Counted from the first letter of the stretch, positions 52,919 through 62,572 are shown. The stretch is 64,000 nucleotides of DNA from DATARR01 sp044868005 (GCA_044868005.1 JBIOVX010000188.1:62001-126000); one strand, 5' to 3'. The notes: a model not told the origin generated them from the sequence alone. Numbers and translations are program-made.

Positions 52919-54010
52919 GTGGAGGTCCTGACCACCTCATCGCTCGCGGAGAAGGTCACCGAGGCCCGAGCCCGGCTCGACGCTCACGTGCGCGAGATGG
53001 TCGCCTGGCACTTCGATCCGGCGACCGGGAGCCCGTTCTGGCTGGAGCGGGCCGCGCGGCTCGGGTTCGATCCCAGGCGGGAGATCCGGGGCTATGAGGA
53101 TCTCAAGCTCTTCGGCCATTTCGAGGACTCCTGGCTGCGGGGCGGGCCGGTCCGCCGCTTCATTCCCAAGGGGCTCGCCGGCCGTCCGGCTTACGTCTTC
53201 GAGACCGGCGGCTCGACGGGCGTGCCGAAGTCGCGCGTCAACGTCGAGGACTTCCAGATCGACTACGAGATCTTCAGCGGCAGCCTGTCCGAGAAAGGTT
53301 TTCCTCCCGGCGCCGACTGGCTGATGCTGGGCCCCACGGGACCCCGCCGGCTGCGCCTCGCCGTCGAGCACCTGGCGCAGCACCGGGGCGGCATCTGCTT
53401 CCACGTGGACCTCGATCCCCGCTGGGTCAACCGGCTGATCAAGGACGGCCGCCTGCGCGAGCTGGAGGCCTACAAGGCCCACGTCGTCGAGCAGGGTCTG
53501 ACCGTCCTCAAGGCGCACGAGATCCGCTGTCTGTTCACCACGCCGAAGCTGCTGGAGGCAATCTGCGAGCGGGTTTCGCTCGTCAAGACGGGAATCCGCG
53601 GCATCTTCTGCGGCGGCACGGAGATGAACGCCCAGTTCCACCGTTTCGCCCGCGAGGAGCTGGTGCCGGGCATCGACTTCGTACCGACGTACGGCAATAC
53701 CTTGATGGGCCTCGCCTGCCACAAGCCCTTCGACGCCGCGGCCGCCGACTACACCATCACCTACTACTCCCCTTCGCCGCGGGCCGTCTTCGAGCTGGTG
53801 GACGCCGCCGATCCGGAGAGGCCGGTCGAGTACGGAGAGACGGGACGGGTGATGTTGACGACGCTGACCCGCGACTTCTTCATGCCCCGCTTCCTCGAGC
53901 GGGACGAGGGGGAGCGGGCGGCACCGATCGAGCGCTATCCCTGGGACGGGGTGAGCAACCTGCGCCTGCTTTCCGAGCTCCAGGACTCGGTCGTCGTCGG
54001 GGTGTACTGA
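52919..54010 (+). CDS. LuxE-like acyl-activating (AMP-forming) enzyme
   Basis: 363 residues from GTG 52919 (GAGGAG just before it, 7 nt after the upstream stop). It carries a P-loop-like VFETGGSTGVPKSRVN (TSGSTG-type), a CLFTTPKLLEAICERV stretch then GIFCGGTEMNAQFHRFA, and VPTYGNTLMGLACHKP as the A5-like motif. The size and the neighbouring LuxC-like reductase fit the LuxE acyl-protein synthetase / phenylacetate-CoA ligase-like group. It would activate a carboxylic acid for the reductase. The acid itself is unknown. Confidence 0.75.
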   Translation: MEVLTTSSLAEKVTEARARLDAHVREMVAWHFDPATGSPFWLERAARLGFDPRREIRGYEDLKLFGHFEDSWLRGGPVRRFIPKGLAGRPAYVFETGGSTGVPKSRVNVEDFQIDYEIFSGSLSEKGFPPGADWLMLGPTGPRRLRLAVEHLAQHRGGICFHVDLDPRWVNRLIKDGRLRELEAYKAHVVEQGLTVLKAHEIRCLFTTPKLLEAICERVSLVKTGIRGIFCGGTEMNAQFHRFAREELVPGIDFVPTYGNTLMGLACHKPFDAAAADYTITYYSPSPRAVFELVDAADPERPVEYGETGRVMLTTLTRDFFMPRFLERDEGERAAPIERYPWDGVSNLRLLSELQDSVVVGVY

Positions 54011-55467
54011 TGATCCATCTCCCCCTGCTGCGCGCCGGGCGCCCGTACCGCAGCCTCGAGGCGCTGACGGTCCGCGACTGCCGCACGGCGGAGCCGGTCG
54101 CCACCGTCTCTCAGGCCCATCGCGGCTTGATCGCCAAGGACCTGGCGGCGGCCGGAGAGAGCCGGCGAGCCCTCGCCGCTCTGACCTCGGCGGAGCTGCT
54201 GGCGATCTGCGGCCGGGCGGCGGTCCTCTTCGCCGAGGGGCGGCTGCCGGCCGATCCGGACGTCGAGCTCCAGGGGCCGGAGGAGTACGTGCGGCAGCTC
54301 TCCGCGACGTCGGGCCTGCCGCAGACGCTCTGCCGGTCGAACATGGAGAAGATCCGCGCCGTCCTCGCCGGCATGGCGGAGGTGCTCGCGGGGCTTACGC
54401 GGGGGCTCGACCTCGCGGCTCTCGACGCCGGCTGGGGAGTGCAGGACGGCCGGCGGATCTCCTTCCTCGCCCAGGCCGAGGCCCTCGGCGCCGTGCTTCC
54501 CAGCAACTCGCCGGGCGTGCACACGCTGTGGCTGCCCAGCTACGCCTTGAAGGTCCCGGTGATCGTCAAGCCCGGCCGGGAGGAGTCATGGACGCCGTTG
54601 CGCATCCTCCAGGCCCTCCTCGCCGCGGGCCTGCCGCGGGAGGCGGCTTTCTACTACCCGGCGGACCACGCCGGGGCCACCGAGATCCTCCTGCGTTGCG
54701 GCCGCTCGCTGCTCTTCGGCGACGCGGCCACCGTCCGCCCCTTCCAGGACGATCCGCGGGTGGAGATCCACGGGCCCGGCTGGAGCAAGGTGATCTTCGG
54801 CGAGGACGAGGTCTCCGACTGGGAACGCCACCTCGACCTCCTGGTGAGCTCGATCGCCGACAACGGCGGCCGCTCGTGCTTCAACGCCTCCGGCGTCTGG
54901 ATTCCCGCCGGCGGGGGAACCGGCAGGCGGATCGCCGAGGCCGTCGCGGAGCGCCTCGCCCGCATCGAGGCCCTGCCTTTGGACCACCCCGAGGCCCGGC
55001 TCGCCGCGTTCACCCGCCCCGAGGCGGCGCGGCGGATCTCCGACTGGCTCGACCGGCAGCTCCGGATTCCGGGCGCCGTCGATCTGACGGCGGAGATCCG
55101 CGGCGGTGACCGCCGGGGGCGCATCGTCGAGGTGGACGGCGCGACGTTCCTCCTGCCCACGCTCGTCTGGTGCGAGGACGCGGAGCACCCCCTGGCCAAC
55201 GCCGAGCTGCTCTTCCCCTTCGCCGCCGTGGTGGAGGCGCCGCGGTCCGAGCTGCTCTCCCGCATCGGACCCACCCTCGTCGCCACCGCGCTCACCGCGG
55301 ACGCCGGCTTCCGGCGCGAGCTCCTCGCCTGCCCCGCGATCGACCGTCTGAACCTGGGTCCGATCCCGACCTCCCGCCTCGCCTGGGACCAGCCCCACGA
55401 GGGCAACCTCTTCGCGCACCTCTACCGGCAAAGGGCGCTCCAGGCCATGCCTGAGGTGGCGGCATGA
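54010..55467 (+). CDS. LuxC-like acyl reductase (aldehyde dehydrogenase superfamily)
   Basis: 485 residues; ATG 54010 shares one base with the upstream stop. ALDH-fold features: LPSNSPGVHTLWLPSYALKV (cofactor region, about 164-183), VPVIVKPGREESWTP, and the catalytic Cys290 in NGGRSCFNASGVW. Length matches LuxC-type fatty acyl reductases, which reduce activated acyl groups to aldehydes with NADPH. It is coupled to the LuxE-like ligase before it and the alcohol dehydrogenase after it. Confidence 0.8.
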   Translation: MIHLPLLRAGRPYRSLEALTVRDCRTAEPVATVSQAHRGLIAKDLAAAGESRRALAALTSAELLAICGRAAVLFAEGRLPADPDVELQGPEEYVRQLSATSGLPQTLCRSNMEKIRAVLAGMAEVLAGLTRGLDLAALDAGWGVQDGRRISFLAQAEALGAVLPSNSPGVHTLWLPSYALKVPVIVKPGREESWTPLRILQALLAAGLPREAAFYYPADHAGATEILLRCGRSLLFGDAATVRPFQDDPRVEIHGPGWSKVIFGEDEVSDWERHLDLLVSSIADNGGRSCFNASGVWIPAGGGTGRRIAEAVAERLARIEALPLDHPEARLAAFTRPEAARRISDWLDRQLRIPGAVDLTAEIRGGDRRGRIVEVDGATFLLPTLVWCEDAEHPLANAELLFPFAAVVEAPRSELLSRIGPTLVATALTADAGFRRELLACPAIDRLNLGPIPTSRLAWDQPHEGNLFAHLYRQRALQAMPEVAA

Positions 55468-56630
55468 GCGCGGTTCCCCTGGTTGCCGAGGAGGTCTCGC
55501 GCCTCGCGGGAGCGGACACGTTCAGTGCCGAGATCGGCGGCATCCGGGTCCACTTCGGCTCCGGCGTGCTGGATCTCTTGGGCCCCATCGCGCGCACACT
55601 CGGCGGCCGGCGCATCCTGCTGGTGACGGATCCCGGAGTGCGCGCCGCCGGGCATGCCGAGCGGGCGGCGGCGTTCCTCGAGCGTGAAGGGCTGCAGACG
55701 GCTTTGTTCGACGAGGTCGAGGAAAACCCCACGTCTTCGACCGTCGAAGCAGGACGCGTCTTCGCCGCCGCGTTCAGTCCCGACCTGCTGGTGGCGGTGG
55801 GCGGCGGCAGCGCCATGGACACGGCGAAGGGGATCAACTTCGTCCTCACCAACGGCGGCCGCATGGAGGACTACTGGGGATCGGAAAAAGCGGCCCGGCC
55901 CATGCTGCCGTCGATCGGCGTGCCGACCACGGCGGGCACGGGGAGCGAGGCGCAGTCCTACGCTTTGATCACCCATCCGGAGACGCATCAGAAGATGGCC
56001 TGCGGCGATCATAAGGCGCGGTTCCGCGCCGTCCTCCTCGATGCGGAGCTGGTGGCGAGCACGCCCCGGCGCGCCGCCGCGGCGGCGGGCATCGATGCCC
56101 TCTCCCACGCCGTCGAGAGCTACGTGACGACGCGGGGCAATCCGTTCTCGCGCATGCTCGCCCGCGAGGCCTGGCGCCTGCTGGACGGCAGCCTGCCCGC
56201 CTACCTCGCCGCGCCTGGCGATCTGCGTGCGGCCGGCGATGCGCTCCTCGGCGCTCACCTGGCCGGCGCCGCCATCGAGGCGTCGATGCTCGGCGCGGCC
56301 CACGCCTGCGCCAATCCCCTCTCGGCCCGCTACGGCCTGGCGCACGGCATCGCCGTCGGCCTGATGCTCCCCGCCGTCGTCCGCTTCAACGCAGCGGCCG
56401 CGAAGGATCTCTATGCCGAGCTGGACCCTCGGCTGCCCGCGCGGCTCGACGAGCTGCGGGCGCTGTTCGGCCTGCCCTCCTGCCTGCGCGACGCCGGCGT
56501 CGAGGAGCGGCACCTGCCGGAGCTGGCCGAGGAGGCGGCGCGGCAGTGGACGGCGCAGTTCAACCCCCGCCCGGTGACCGCGGCGGATCTGCTGGAAATC
56601 TACCGTGCGGCCTACGGAGGCGAGCCATGA
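55464..56630 (+). CDS. Iron-containing alcohol dehydrogenase
   Basis: 388 residues; ATG 55464 overlaps the previous stop (ATGA). Group III Fe-ADH signatures: VGGGSAMDTAKGINF (NAD(P) binding, about 112-126), PTTAGTGSEAQSYALIT, GIDALSHAVESYVT, and AHACANPLSARYGLAHGIAV supplying metal-binding His residues. Expected to interconvert the LuxC-like enzyme's aldehyde with an alcohol. It overlaps the next propeller gene (ATGA). Confidence 0.9.
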   Translation: MSAVPLVAEEVSRLAGADTFSAEIGGIRVHFGSGVLDLLGPIARTLGGRRILLVTDPGVRAAGHAERAAAFLEREGLQTALFDEVEENPTSSTVEAGRVFAAAFSPDLLVAVGGGSAMDTAKGINFVLTNGGRMEDYWGSEKAARPMLPSIGVPTTAGTGSEAQSYALITHPETHQKMACGDHKARFRAVLLDAELVASTPRRAAAAAGIDALSHAVESYVTTRGNPFSRMLAREAWRLLDGSLPAYLAAPGDLRAAGDALLGAHLAGAAIEASMLGAAHACANPLSARYGLAHGIAVGLMLPAVVRFNAAAAKDLYAELDPRLPARLDELRALFGLPSCLRDAGVEERHLPELAEEAARQWTAQFNPRPVTAADLLEIYRAAYGGEP

Positions 56631-57781
56631 TTCCTGGGAGCGCCGGCGTCCTCGCCGGCCTTCTCTTCTTCGCTGTCGCGAAGCTGCCGGCGGGGACGCC
56701 GGCGCTCCCAGGAACAGCCTCCTCCTGGCCGCTCTTCCGAGCTGACGCCGCGCTCTCCGGCCGCGCCGCGGGCACTCTGCCGGCCAACCCCAAACCGCTA
56801 TGGAAGTTCAAGACCCAGAAAGCGATCACCTCCACCGCCGCCATCGTCGATGGCGCGGTCTACGTGGGCTCCCAGGACGGCAACCTCTACGCCCTGGAGC
56901 TGGCGAGCGGCAAGCTCCGTTGGAGCTACAAGGCGACGGACGAGATCAAGTCCTCCCCCGCGGTGCGCGACGGCGCCGTCTATTTCGGCGACGAGATGGG
57001 GACCTTCCATGCCGTGGACGCCAGGACCGGTGCGCGCCGGTGGACTTTCAAGGCCGGCTCCGGGATCACCTCCTCGGCCAACTTCAACGCCGCGGCGGGC
57101 TGCCTCGCCGTGGGCTCCTACGACCAGTTCCTCTACTGCCTCTCGCCGCGCGACGGCTCGGTGGTGTGGAAGGTCGAGACGGAAGGCTACGTCCACGGCA
57201 CGCCCGCGGTGGCCGCCGAAGGGAGCAACCGGGTGATCTCGGCGGGGTGCGACGGCTTCCTCCGCGTCCTCAATGCCGGCAACGGCAAGGAGCTGCGGCG
57301 CGTCCAGCTCGGCGGCTACGTCGGGGCGAGCCCGGCCGTCGCCGGCAGCCGCGCCTACGTGGGCACCTTCGAGAATGAGTTCCTGGCCGTCGACCTGGAA
57401 GGCGGCAAGGTCCTCTGGCGTTACGAGCATCCGGTGCGCAAGTTCCCGTTCTACTCCTCGCCCGCCTTGATTGGAGATAGCGGCGGCGCGGTCGTCTTCG
57501 GCGGCCGGGACAAGCTGGTCCACGCGCTCGACGCCGCCACCGGCAAGGAGCGCTGGACGTTCGCCGCCCGCAGCGCCGTGGACGCCTCGCCGGCCGTGCT
57601 CGGCAACCGCGTCTTCGCCGCCGACAAGAGCGGCCAGCTCTTCGCCCTCGACGCCGCGTCGGGCAGGCCCGTGTGGCGCTTCGACGCCGGCGCCGGCATC
57701 GAGGCCTCGCCGGCCATCGCCTCCGGCCGGCTGGTCATCGGCGCCACGGACGGGGTTCTCTACTGCTTTGGAGCGAAGTGA
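56627..57781 (+). CDS. Secreted PQQ-like propeller (4 of 5) with repeat-derived signal peptide
   Basis: 384 residues from ATG 56627, overlapping the Fe-ADH stop. The first 30 residues (MIPGSAGVLAGLLFFAVAKL then PAGTPALPG) are encoded by an 84-bp palindromic repeat yet form a usable hydrophobic signal sequence. The propeller follows: KPLWKFKTQKAITSTAAIVD and repeats of SGKLRWSYKA, RTGARRWTFKA, ATGKERWTFAA, SGRPVWRFDA, about seven blades. No dehydrogenase ligands are recognisable. Confidence 0.88.
   Translation: MIPGSAGVLAGLLFFAVAKLPAGTPALPGTASSWPLFRADAALSGRAAGTLPANPKPLWKFKTQKAITSTAAIVDGAVYVGSQDGNLYALELASGKLRWSYKATDEIKSSPAVRDGAVYFGDEMGTFHAVDARTGARRWTFKAGSGITSSANFNAAAGCLAVGSYDQFLYCLSPRDGSVVWKVETEGYVHGTPAVAAEGSNRVISAGCDGFLRVLNAGNGKELRRVQLGGYVGASPAVAGSRAYVGTFENEFLAVDLEGGKVLWRYEHPVRKFPFYSSPALIGDSGGAVVFGGRDKLVHALDAATGKERWTFAARSAVDASPAVLGNRVFAADKSGQLFALDAASGRPVWRFDAGAGIEASPAIASGRLVIGATDGVLYCFGAK
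56631..56714. repeat. 84-bp palindromic element overlapping a signal-peptide coding region
   Basis: Arms 56631-56659 and 56686-56714 are reverse complements over 29 nt with one mismatch (start TTCCTGGGAGCGCCGGCG), 26-nt loop. It begins one base after the ATG of the propeller gene and stays in frame. Confidence 0.9.
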
Positions 57782-57792
57782 GGTCCTTCACC

Positions 57793-59136
57793 ATGATCAA
57801 CCCCGAGCCCACCACGGCCTCCCCCACCCTGACTCCGCCGCCGGCCACCGAGGTCGGCAGCGTCTTCGTCGCCAACTATCCGCCGTTCTCGGCGTGGAAT
57901 CCGGAGAGCTTGCCCGCGCTCTATGCCGCCCTGGACTCGCCGCCCCTGCCCGGCGCGACCCTCGGCCTCTACCTGCACATCCCCTTCTGCCGCAAGCGTT
58001 GCAAGTTCTGCTACTTCCGGGTCTACACGGACAAGGACTCTGGGCAGATCGGCGCCTACCTCGACGCCCTCGCCACCGAGGTCGAGCTCTACGCGGAGAG
58101 GGCCGCCATCGCCGGCCGGCCGCTCAAGTTCGTCTACTTCGGCGGCGGCACGCCCTCCTACATCTCCGTGCGCCAGCTCTCGGGGCTGGTCGAGCGGCTG
58201 CAGGCGGCTCTCCCTTGGACGGGCGCCGAGGAGATCACCTTCGAATGCGAGCCCGGGACGCTCACCCGCTCGAAACTGGAGGCGATCCGCGGCATGGGTG
58301 TCACCCGCTTGTCGCTCGGCATCGAGAACTTCGACGACGACGTCCTGCGGGAGAACGGGCGCGCCCACGTCTCGACGGAGATCTACCGCGTCCTCCCGTG
58401 GATCGCGGAGATGGGCTTCGACCAGCTCAACGTCGACCTGATCGCCGGCATGGTGGGCGAGACGTGGGAGACCTGGCGCGAGACGGTGAGGAAGACGGTC
58501 GAGATCGAGCCGGACAGCGTGACCGTCTATCAAATGGAGCTGCCCTACAACACCGTCTACTCCCAGAGCCTCCTCGGCGGCGGCTTCGACCAGCCCCTGG
58601 CCGACTGGCCGACCAAGCGGGCCTGGCACGACTACGCCTTTGCCGAGCTCGCCGCCGCCGGCTACGTCCTCTCCTCGGCCTACACCATGGTCAAGCCGAA
58701 GGGGCCGTCCTCCCGCTTCGTCTATCGCGACTCGGTCTGGCACGGCAGCGACATGCTGGGCGCCGGGGTCGCCTCGTTCTCGCATCTCTCCGGCGTCCAC
58801 TTCCAGAACGTCGCCGGCTGGAGCGAGTACCTCGGCGCTCTCGCCGAGAAGCGCCTGCCCGTGGGGCGGGCACTCGCGATCACCGGCCGCGAGCGCCTGA
58901 CGCGGGAGATGATCCTGCAGCTCAAGCTGGGGACCCTCGCGCTGCCCTACTTCCGCGACAAGTTCGGCGCCGACGTGCTGGCGGAGTTCGCGCCGGCCTG
59001 GCAGCGGCTGCAGGACGAGGGGATGCTGCGCCTCGGCGCCGACGAGGTCACGCTCACCCGCGCCGGGTTGCTCGAAGTCGACCGCCTGCTGCCGTCTTTC
59101 TATGACGACCGCTACCGCAACGCGCGGTACACCTAA
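57793..59136 (+). CDS. HemW/HemN-like radical SAM enzyme
   Basis: 447 residues from ATG 57793. The [4Fe-4S]/SAM motif CxxxCxxC is Cys66-Cys70-Cys73 in HIPFCRKRCKFCYF, followed by KFVYFGGGTPSYIS and RLSLGIENFDDDVLRENGR, all typical of the coproporphyrinogen-oxidase-like family. A C-terminal winged-helix-like domain is present (ALAITGRERLTREMILQLKL). HemN-like members also include heme chaperones, methyltransferases and cyclopropane-forming enzymes in natural-product clusters. Given the acyl-modifying neighbours, a biosynthetic role is more likely than heme metabolism, but this is inference. Confidence 0.88.
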   Translation: MINPEPTTASPTLTPPPATEVGSVFVANYPPFSAWNPESLPALYAALDSPPLPGATLGLYLHIPFCRKRCKFCYFRVYTDKDSGQIGAYLDALATEVELYAERAAIAGRPLKFVYFGGGTPSYISVRQLSGLVERLQAALPWTGAEEITFECEPGTLTRSKLEAIRGMGVTRLSLGIENFDDDVLRENGRAHVSTEIYRVLPWIAEMGFDQLNVDLIAGMVGETWETWRETVRKTVEIEPDSVTVYQMELPYNTVYSQSLLGGGFDQPLADWPTKRAWHDYAFAELAAAGYVLSSAYTMVKPKGPSSRFVYRDSVWHGSDMLGAGVASFSHLSGVHFQNVAGWSEYLGALAEKRLPVGRALAITGRERLTREMILQLKLGTLALPYFRDKFGADVLAEFAPAWQRLQDEGMLRLGADEVTLTRAGLLEVDRLLPSFYDDRYRNARYT

Positions 59137-59146
59137 GGAGCCCGTC

Positions 59147-60400
59147 ATGCGCCGCCCGCCTCTCCGCTCATCGCTGGTCCTCCTCTCCTGCCTCCTCGCC
59201 GGCACGGCGCTGGCGGCGGACTGGCCGCAGTTCCGCGGCCCGAACCGCGACGGGATCTCGCGCGAGACCGGGCTCCTCAAGAGCTGGCCCGCCGGCGGGC
59301 CCAAGGTCCTCTGGAAGACGCTGGTGGGAGAGGGCTACTCCCATCTCGTCGTCTCCAAGGGACGCCTGTTCACCCTCTTCGGCGAAGGGAGCAGCGACTT
59401 CGCCGTGGCCTACGACGCCGCCACCGGCAAGCCGCTCTGGCGGGTGCCGCTCGGCCCCAAGTATCAGGACGGTCAAGGGAACGGTCCGCGCTCGACGCCC
59501 ACAGTCGACGGCGACATGGTGTACGTGCTCACCGCCATGGGCCGGCTCGCCGCCTTGAACGCCGCCGACGGCAAGAAGATCTGGGCGCACGACCTGCGCG
59601 CGGAGCTCGGCGCCGAGCCTCCCCAATGGGGGATCTCGACCTCGCCGCTGGTCGAGGGCAACCTCCTGCTGGTCGACGTGGGCGGCTCGCGCGGCCGGTC
59701 GCTCGCCGCCTTCGACAAGAAGACGGGCAAGGTGGTGTGGTCCTCGCAGAGCGAGCTCGCCGGCTACTCGGCGCCCATCGCCGTCACCGTGGGCGGCGTG
59801 CGCCAGGTGATCTTCTTCACCGGCCGGGCGCTGCTCGCCGTGGCGCCCAAGGATGGCAAGCTCCTCTGGCGGGTCCCCTGGAAGACCAACTATGACGTCA
59901 ACGCCGCGACGCCCATCTTCGTGGCTCCCGACAAGCTCTACGTCTCCTCCGGCTACGACACCGGCGCCGCCCTCTTCCGGATCGAGGTCGTGGACGGCCG
60001 GGCGGGCGCCGACGAGGTGTGGCGGAGCCGCAAGATGAAGAACCAGTTCAGCTCCTCCGTGCTCCACAACGGGCATCTCTACGGCTTCGACAACTCGGTC
60101 CTCAAGTGCATCGTGGCCGCCACCGGAGAGGAGAAGTGGCAGCAGAGCGGCTTCGGCCACGGCTCGCTGATCCTGGCCGACGGCCATCTGGTCGTCCTCT
60201 CCGAGCGCGGCAAGCTCCTGCTCGTCGAGGCCACGCCCGCCGGATATCGCGAGAAAGGGAGCAGCCAGCCCCTCTCCGGCAAGTGCTGGACCGCGCCGAC
60301 CCTGGCGAACGGCCGGTTGTACATCAGGAACGAAGAGGAGCTCGTGGCCCTGGGCTGGACCGGCGCCGCTCCCAAGGCCGCCGCCACGACGGGCCGCTAG
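59147..60400 (+). CDS. Secreted PQQ-like propeller (5 of 5)
   Basis: 417 residues from ATG 59147, with AAGGAG upstream, 10 nt after the radical SAM stop. Signal peptide about 1-23; ADWPQFRGPNRDGISRETGL opens the propeller. Blades include TGKPLWRVPL, DGKKIWAHDL, KTGKVVWSSQ, DGKLLWRVPW and TGEEKWQQSG. Closest in layout to the propeller at 46083. It lies directly upstream of a TonB-dependent receptor, so it may work at the outer membrane or periplasm. Confidence 0.9.
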   Translation: MRRPPLRSSLVLLSCLLAGTALAADWPQFRGPNRDGISRETGLLKSWPAGGPKVLWKTLVGEGYSHLVVSKGRLFTLFGEGSSDFAVAYDAATGKPLWRVPLGPKYQDGQGNGPRSTPTVDGDMVYVLTAMGRLAALNAADGKKIWAHDLRAELGAEPPQWGISTSPLVEGNLLLVDVGGSRGRSLAAFDKKTGKVVWSSQSELAGYSAPIAVTVGGVRQVIFFTGRALLAVAPKDGKLLWRVPWKTNYDVNAATPIFVAPDKLYVSSGYDTGAALFRIEVVDGRAGADEVWRSRKMKNQFSSSVLHNGHLYGFDNSVLKCIVAATGEEKWQQSGFGHGSLILADGHLVVLSERGKLLLVEATPAGYREKGSSQPLSGKCWTAPTLANGRLYIRNEEELVALGWTGAAPKAAATTGR

Positions 60401-60409
60401 AGAAAGGAC

Positions 60410-62572
60410 ATGGCCTTGAAAATCTCCGTCCTGTTCCTTTCCTTCGCGCTGGCGGGTCTCGCCGTGCCTCCGCTCCGCGGTCAGGAAGAGGAGGAGCCGC
60501 CGGCCGTCACCTATGAGGACGTGCTCTTCGTCGAGGGCAGCCTGCCGTACGTCCCGGACTCCAACACCATCGCCACCAAGCTCCCCCTGCCGCTCCGCCA
60601 GACGCCCGCGAGCGTGGGCGTCGTCGCCGGCCCGCTGCTCGAGGAACAGGGGAGCGTCGTGCTGGGCGACGCCCTGCGCAACATCAGCGGCCTCAACGTG
60701 CAGACCCAGAACGGCGTGGCCGACTACTTCCTGGTGCGCGGCTTCGACTCGGTGGCCAACGGGCTCGTGCTGATCGACGGCGCCGCCGAGCCCGAGATCA
60801 GCTTCTACCAGCTCTACAACGTCGAGCGGGTCGAGGTCCTCAAGGGCCCCGGCGGCTTTCTCTACGGCGCCAACCCGATCGCCGGCACGATCAACATGGT
60901 GCGCAAGCAGCCGGCGCCGGGCAACGCCCTCGACCTCGGCCTCTCGGGCGGGAGCTTCGGCACCGCCGGCGGCACGCTCGACTGGAACGCGGAAGGCGCC
61001 GGCCCCTTCGGCTTCCGCCTCAACGGCCTCTGGCAGGAGTCCGACGGCTATCGCGACGACAAGCCCAGCGAGGTCAAGGGAATCAATCCCGCCTTCTCCT
61101 GGCCTACCGGCTCGCGCGGCGTGCTCAACCTCAACTTCGAGTTTCTGGACACGAGCTTCTCGCCGGACGCGGGGCTGCCCCTGGTGACCATCTTCGGACC
61201 GTCGCCGCCAAGTCCCTTCCCGTTCCCCATCCCCGGCCCGCCGATCGGGCAGGAGGTGGCGGACGTGCCGCGCACGCGCTCGTATCAATCTCCCTTCGAC
61301 CGCTCGGAGCAGGAGACCCGGCGCGCCCAGGCCGACTACGAGACGCAGATCTCGGACCGGCTGTCGCTGCGCAACAAGACCTTCTACCGCCGGCTCGACT
61401 GGCTCTCGGACGGCACGATCCTCAACGGCGTCGTTCCCGGCTTCGGCTTCTTCCCGGATCAGGTGATCCGCACCCTCGTGCTGCTGGACGACACACAGGA
61501 GTTCTTCGGCAACCAGCTCGAGGCGGTCTACACGGGCAAGACCGGCAGCATCGATCATCGTCTCCTCGCCGGGGTCGAGGTCGCGCAGTTCGACGACCGC
61601 TTCACGCTGGACTTCGCCCTGCTGCCGACGATCGCGCTCGACAATCCGGTGGAGACGGCGAGCGGGCCGCTGCAGAGGATTCCCAACCAGGCGGGGGACG
61701 CCTCCAGCCAGGTCGTCGCGCCGTACGTGGTCGACCGCATCGGTTTTTCCGAGCGCTTCCAGATCGTCGCCGGGGCGCGCTGGGATTCGATCGACTACGA
61801 GGACGAGGTCTCCGGAACCTCGCGCGACTTCTCCAAGGTCTCGCCGATCCTGGGCCTCGTCTACTCCCCCACCGCCGCGCTTTCCCTCTACGCCAACGCC
61901 GGCCGCGCCTTCGCGCCGCCGTCGTCGCGCGTCGTGGGGGAACGCAAGCCTGAGGAGAGCACGCAGACCGAGCTGGGAGCCAAGACCGAGCTGTGGGGCG
62001 GCCGGCTGCAGGCGACGCTCGCCGTCTACGAGCTCGAGCGCGAGAACGTCGCGATCCCGGATTTGACCGGCGTCATCCAGCAGACCGGCACGCAGCGCTC
62101 CCGCGGCGTCGAGCTGGAGCTCGCCGCCGAGCCGGTGCGGGGGTTGCGCACGCTGTTCTCCTACGCCTACACCGACTCGGAGCTCACCCGCTTCACCGAG
62201 CTGGTGCTCGTCGGCTTCGATCCGCCGACCTTCGCGACCTTCGACCGCTCGGGCAACACCTCGGCCTTCGCTCCCGAGCGCATCGCCAACCTCTGGGTGA
62301 GCAAACGATTCGGCAACGGTTTCGGGGCGGGCGCCGGCGGCCGCTATCTCTCGGAGCAGTTCATCGCCGAGGACAACGCCTTCCGGCTCGACTCGAGCTT
62401 CGAGGTCAACGCCGCGCTGTTCTACGACCTGGCGGACTGGCGGCTCAACCTGCAGCTCAAGAACCTCACGGACGAGGAGTACTTCACCCGCGGCTTCGGC
62501 AACACCTCGGTGATCCCGGCGCCCGGGTTTGCGGTCTATGGCGGTCTCGAATACCGGCTGAAACTGCGTTGA
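60410..62572 (+). CDS. TonB-dependent outer-membrane receptor (siderophore type)
   Basis: 720 residues from ATG 60410 (AAAGGA upstream), 9 nt after the propeller stop. Signal peptide about 1-24. The plug domain (about 55-170) reads RQTPASVGVVAGPLLEEQGS, NISGLNVQTQ, VRGFDSVANGLVLIDGA and VEVLKGPGGFLYGANPIAGT, the typical siderophore-receptor pattern. A 22-strand barrel ends NTSVIPAPGFAVYGGLEYRL then KLR. No obvious N-terminal signalling domain. It could import a metal chelate or the compound made by the neighbouring enzymes. Confidence 0.95.
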   Translation: MALKISVLFLSFALAGLAVPPLRGQEEEEPPAVTYEDVLFVEGSLPYVPDSNTIATKLPLPLRQTPASVGVVAGPLLEEQGSVVLGDALRNISGLNVQTQNGVADYFLVRGFDSVANGLVLIDGAAEPEISFYQLYNVERVEVLKGPGGFLYGANPIAGTINMVRKQPAPGNALDLGLSGGSFGTAGGTLDWNAEGAGPFGFRLNGLWQESDGYRDDKPSEVKGINPAFSWPTGSRGVLNLNFEFLDTSFSPDAGLPLVTIFGPSPPSPFPFPIPGPPIGQEVADVPRTRSYQSPFDRSEQETRRAQADYETQISDRLSLRNKTFYRRLDWLSDGTILNGVVPGFGFFPDQVIRTLVLLDDTQEFFGNQLEAVYTGKTGSIDHRLLAGVEVAQFDDRFTLDFALLPTIALDNPVETASGPLQRIPNQAGDASSQVVAPYVVDRIGFSERFQIVAGARWDSIDYEDEVSGTSRDFSKVSPILGLVYSPTAALSLYANAGRAFAPPSSRVVGERKPEESTQTELGAKTELWGGRLQATLAVYELERENVAIPDLTGVIQQTGTQRSRGVELELAAEPVRGLRTLFSYAYTDSELTRFTELVLVGFDPPTFATFDRSGNTSAFAPERIANLWVSKRFGNGFGAGAGGRYLSEQFIAEDNAFRLDSSFEVNAALFYDLADWRLNLQLKNLTDEEYFTRGFGNTSVIPAPGFAVYGGLEYRLKLR

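Noticed and set aside
57471..59105. 544-codon plus-strand frame over the radical SAM gene
   Set aside because: Arg/His-rich shadow frame; the CxxxCxxC protein in the other frame is clearly the gene.
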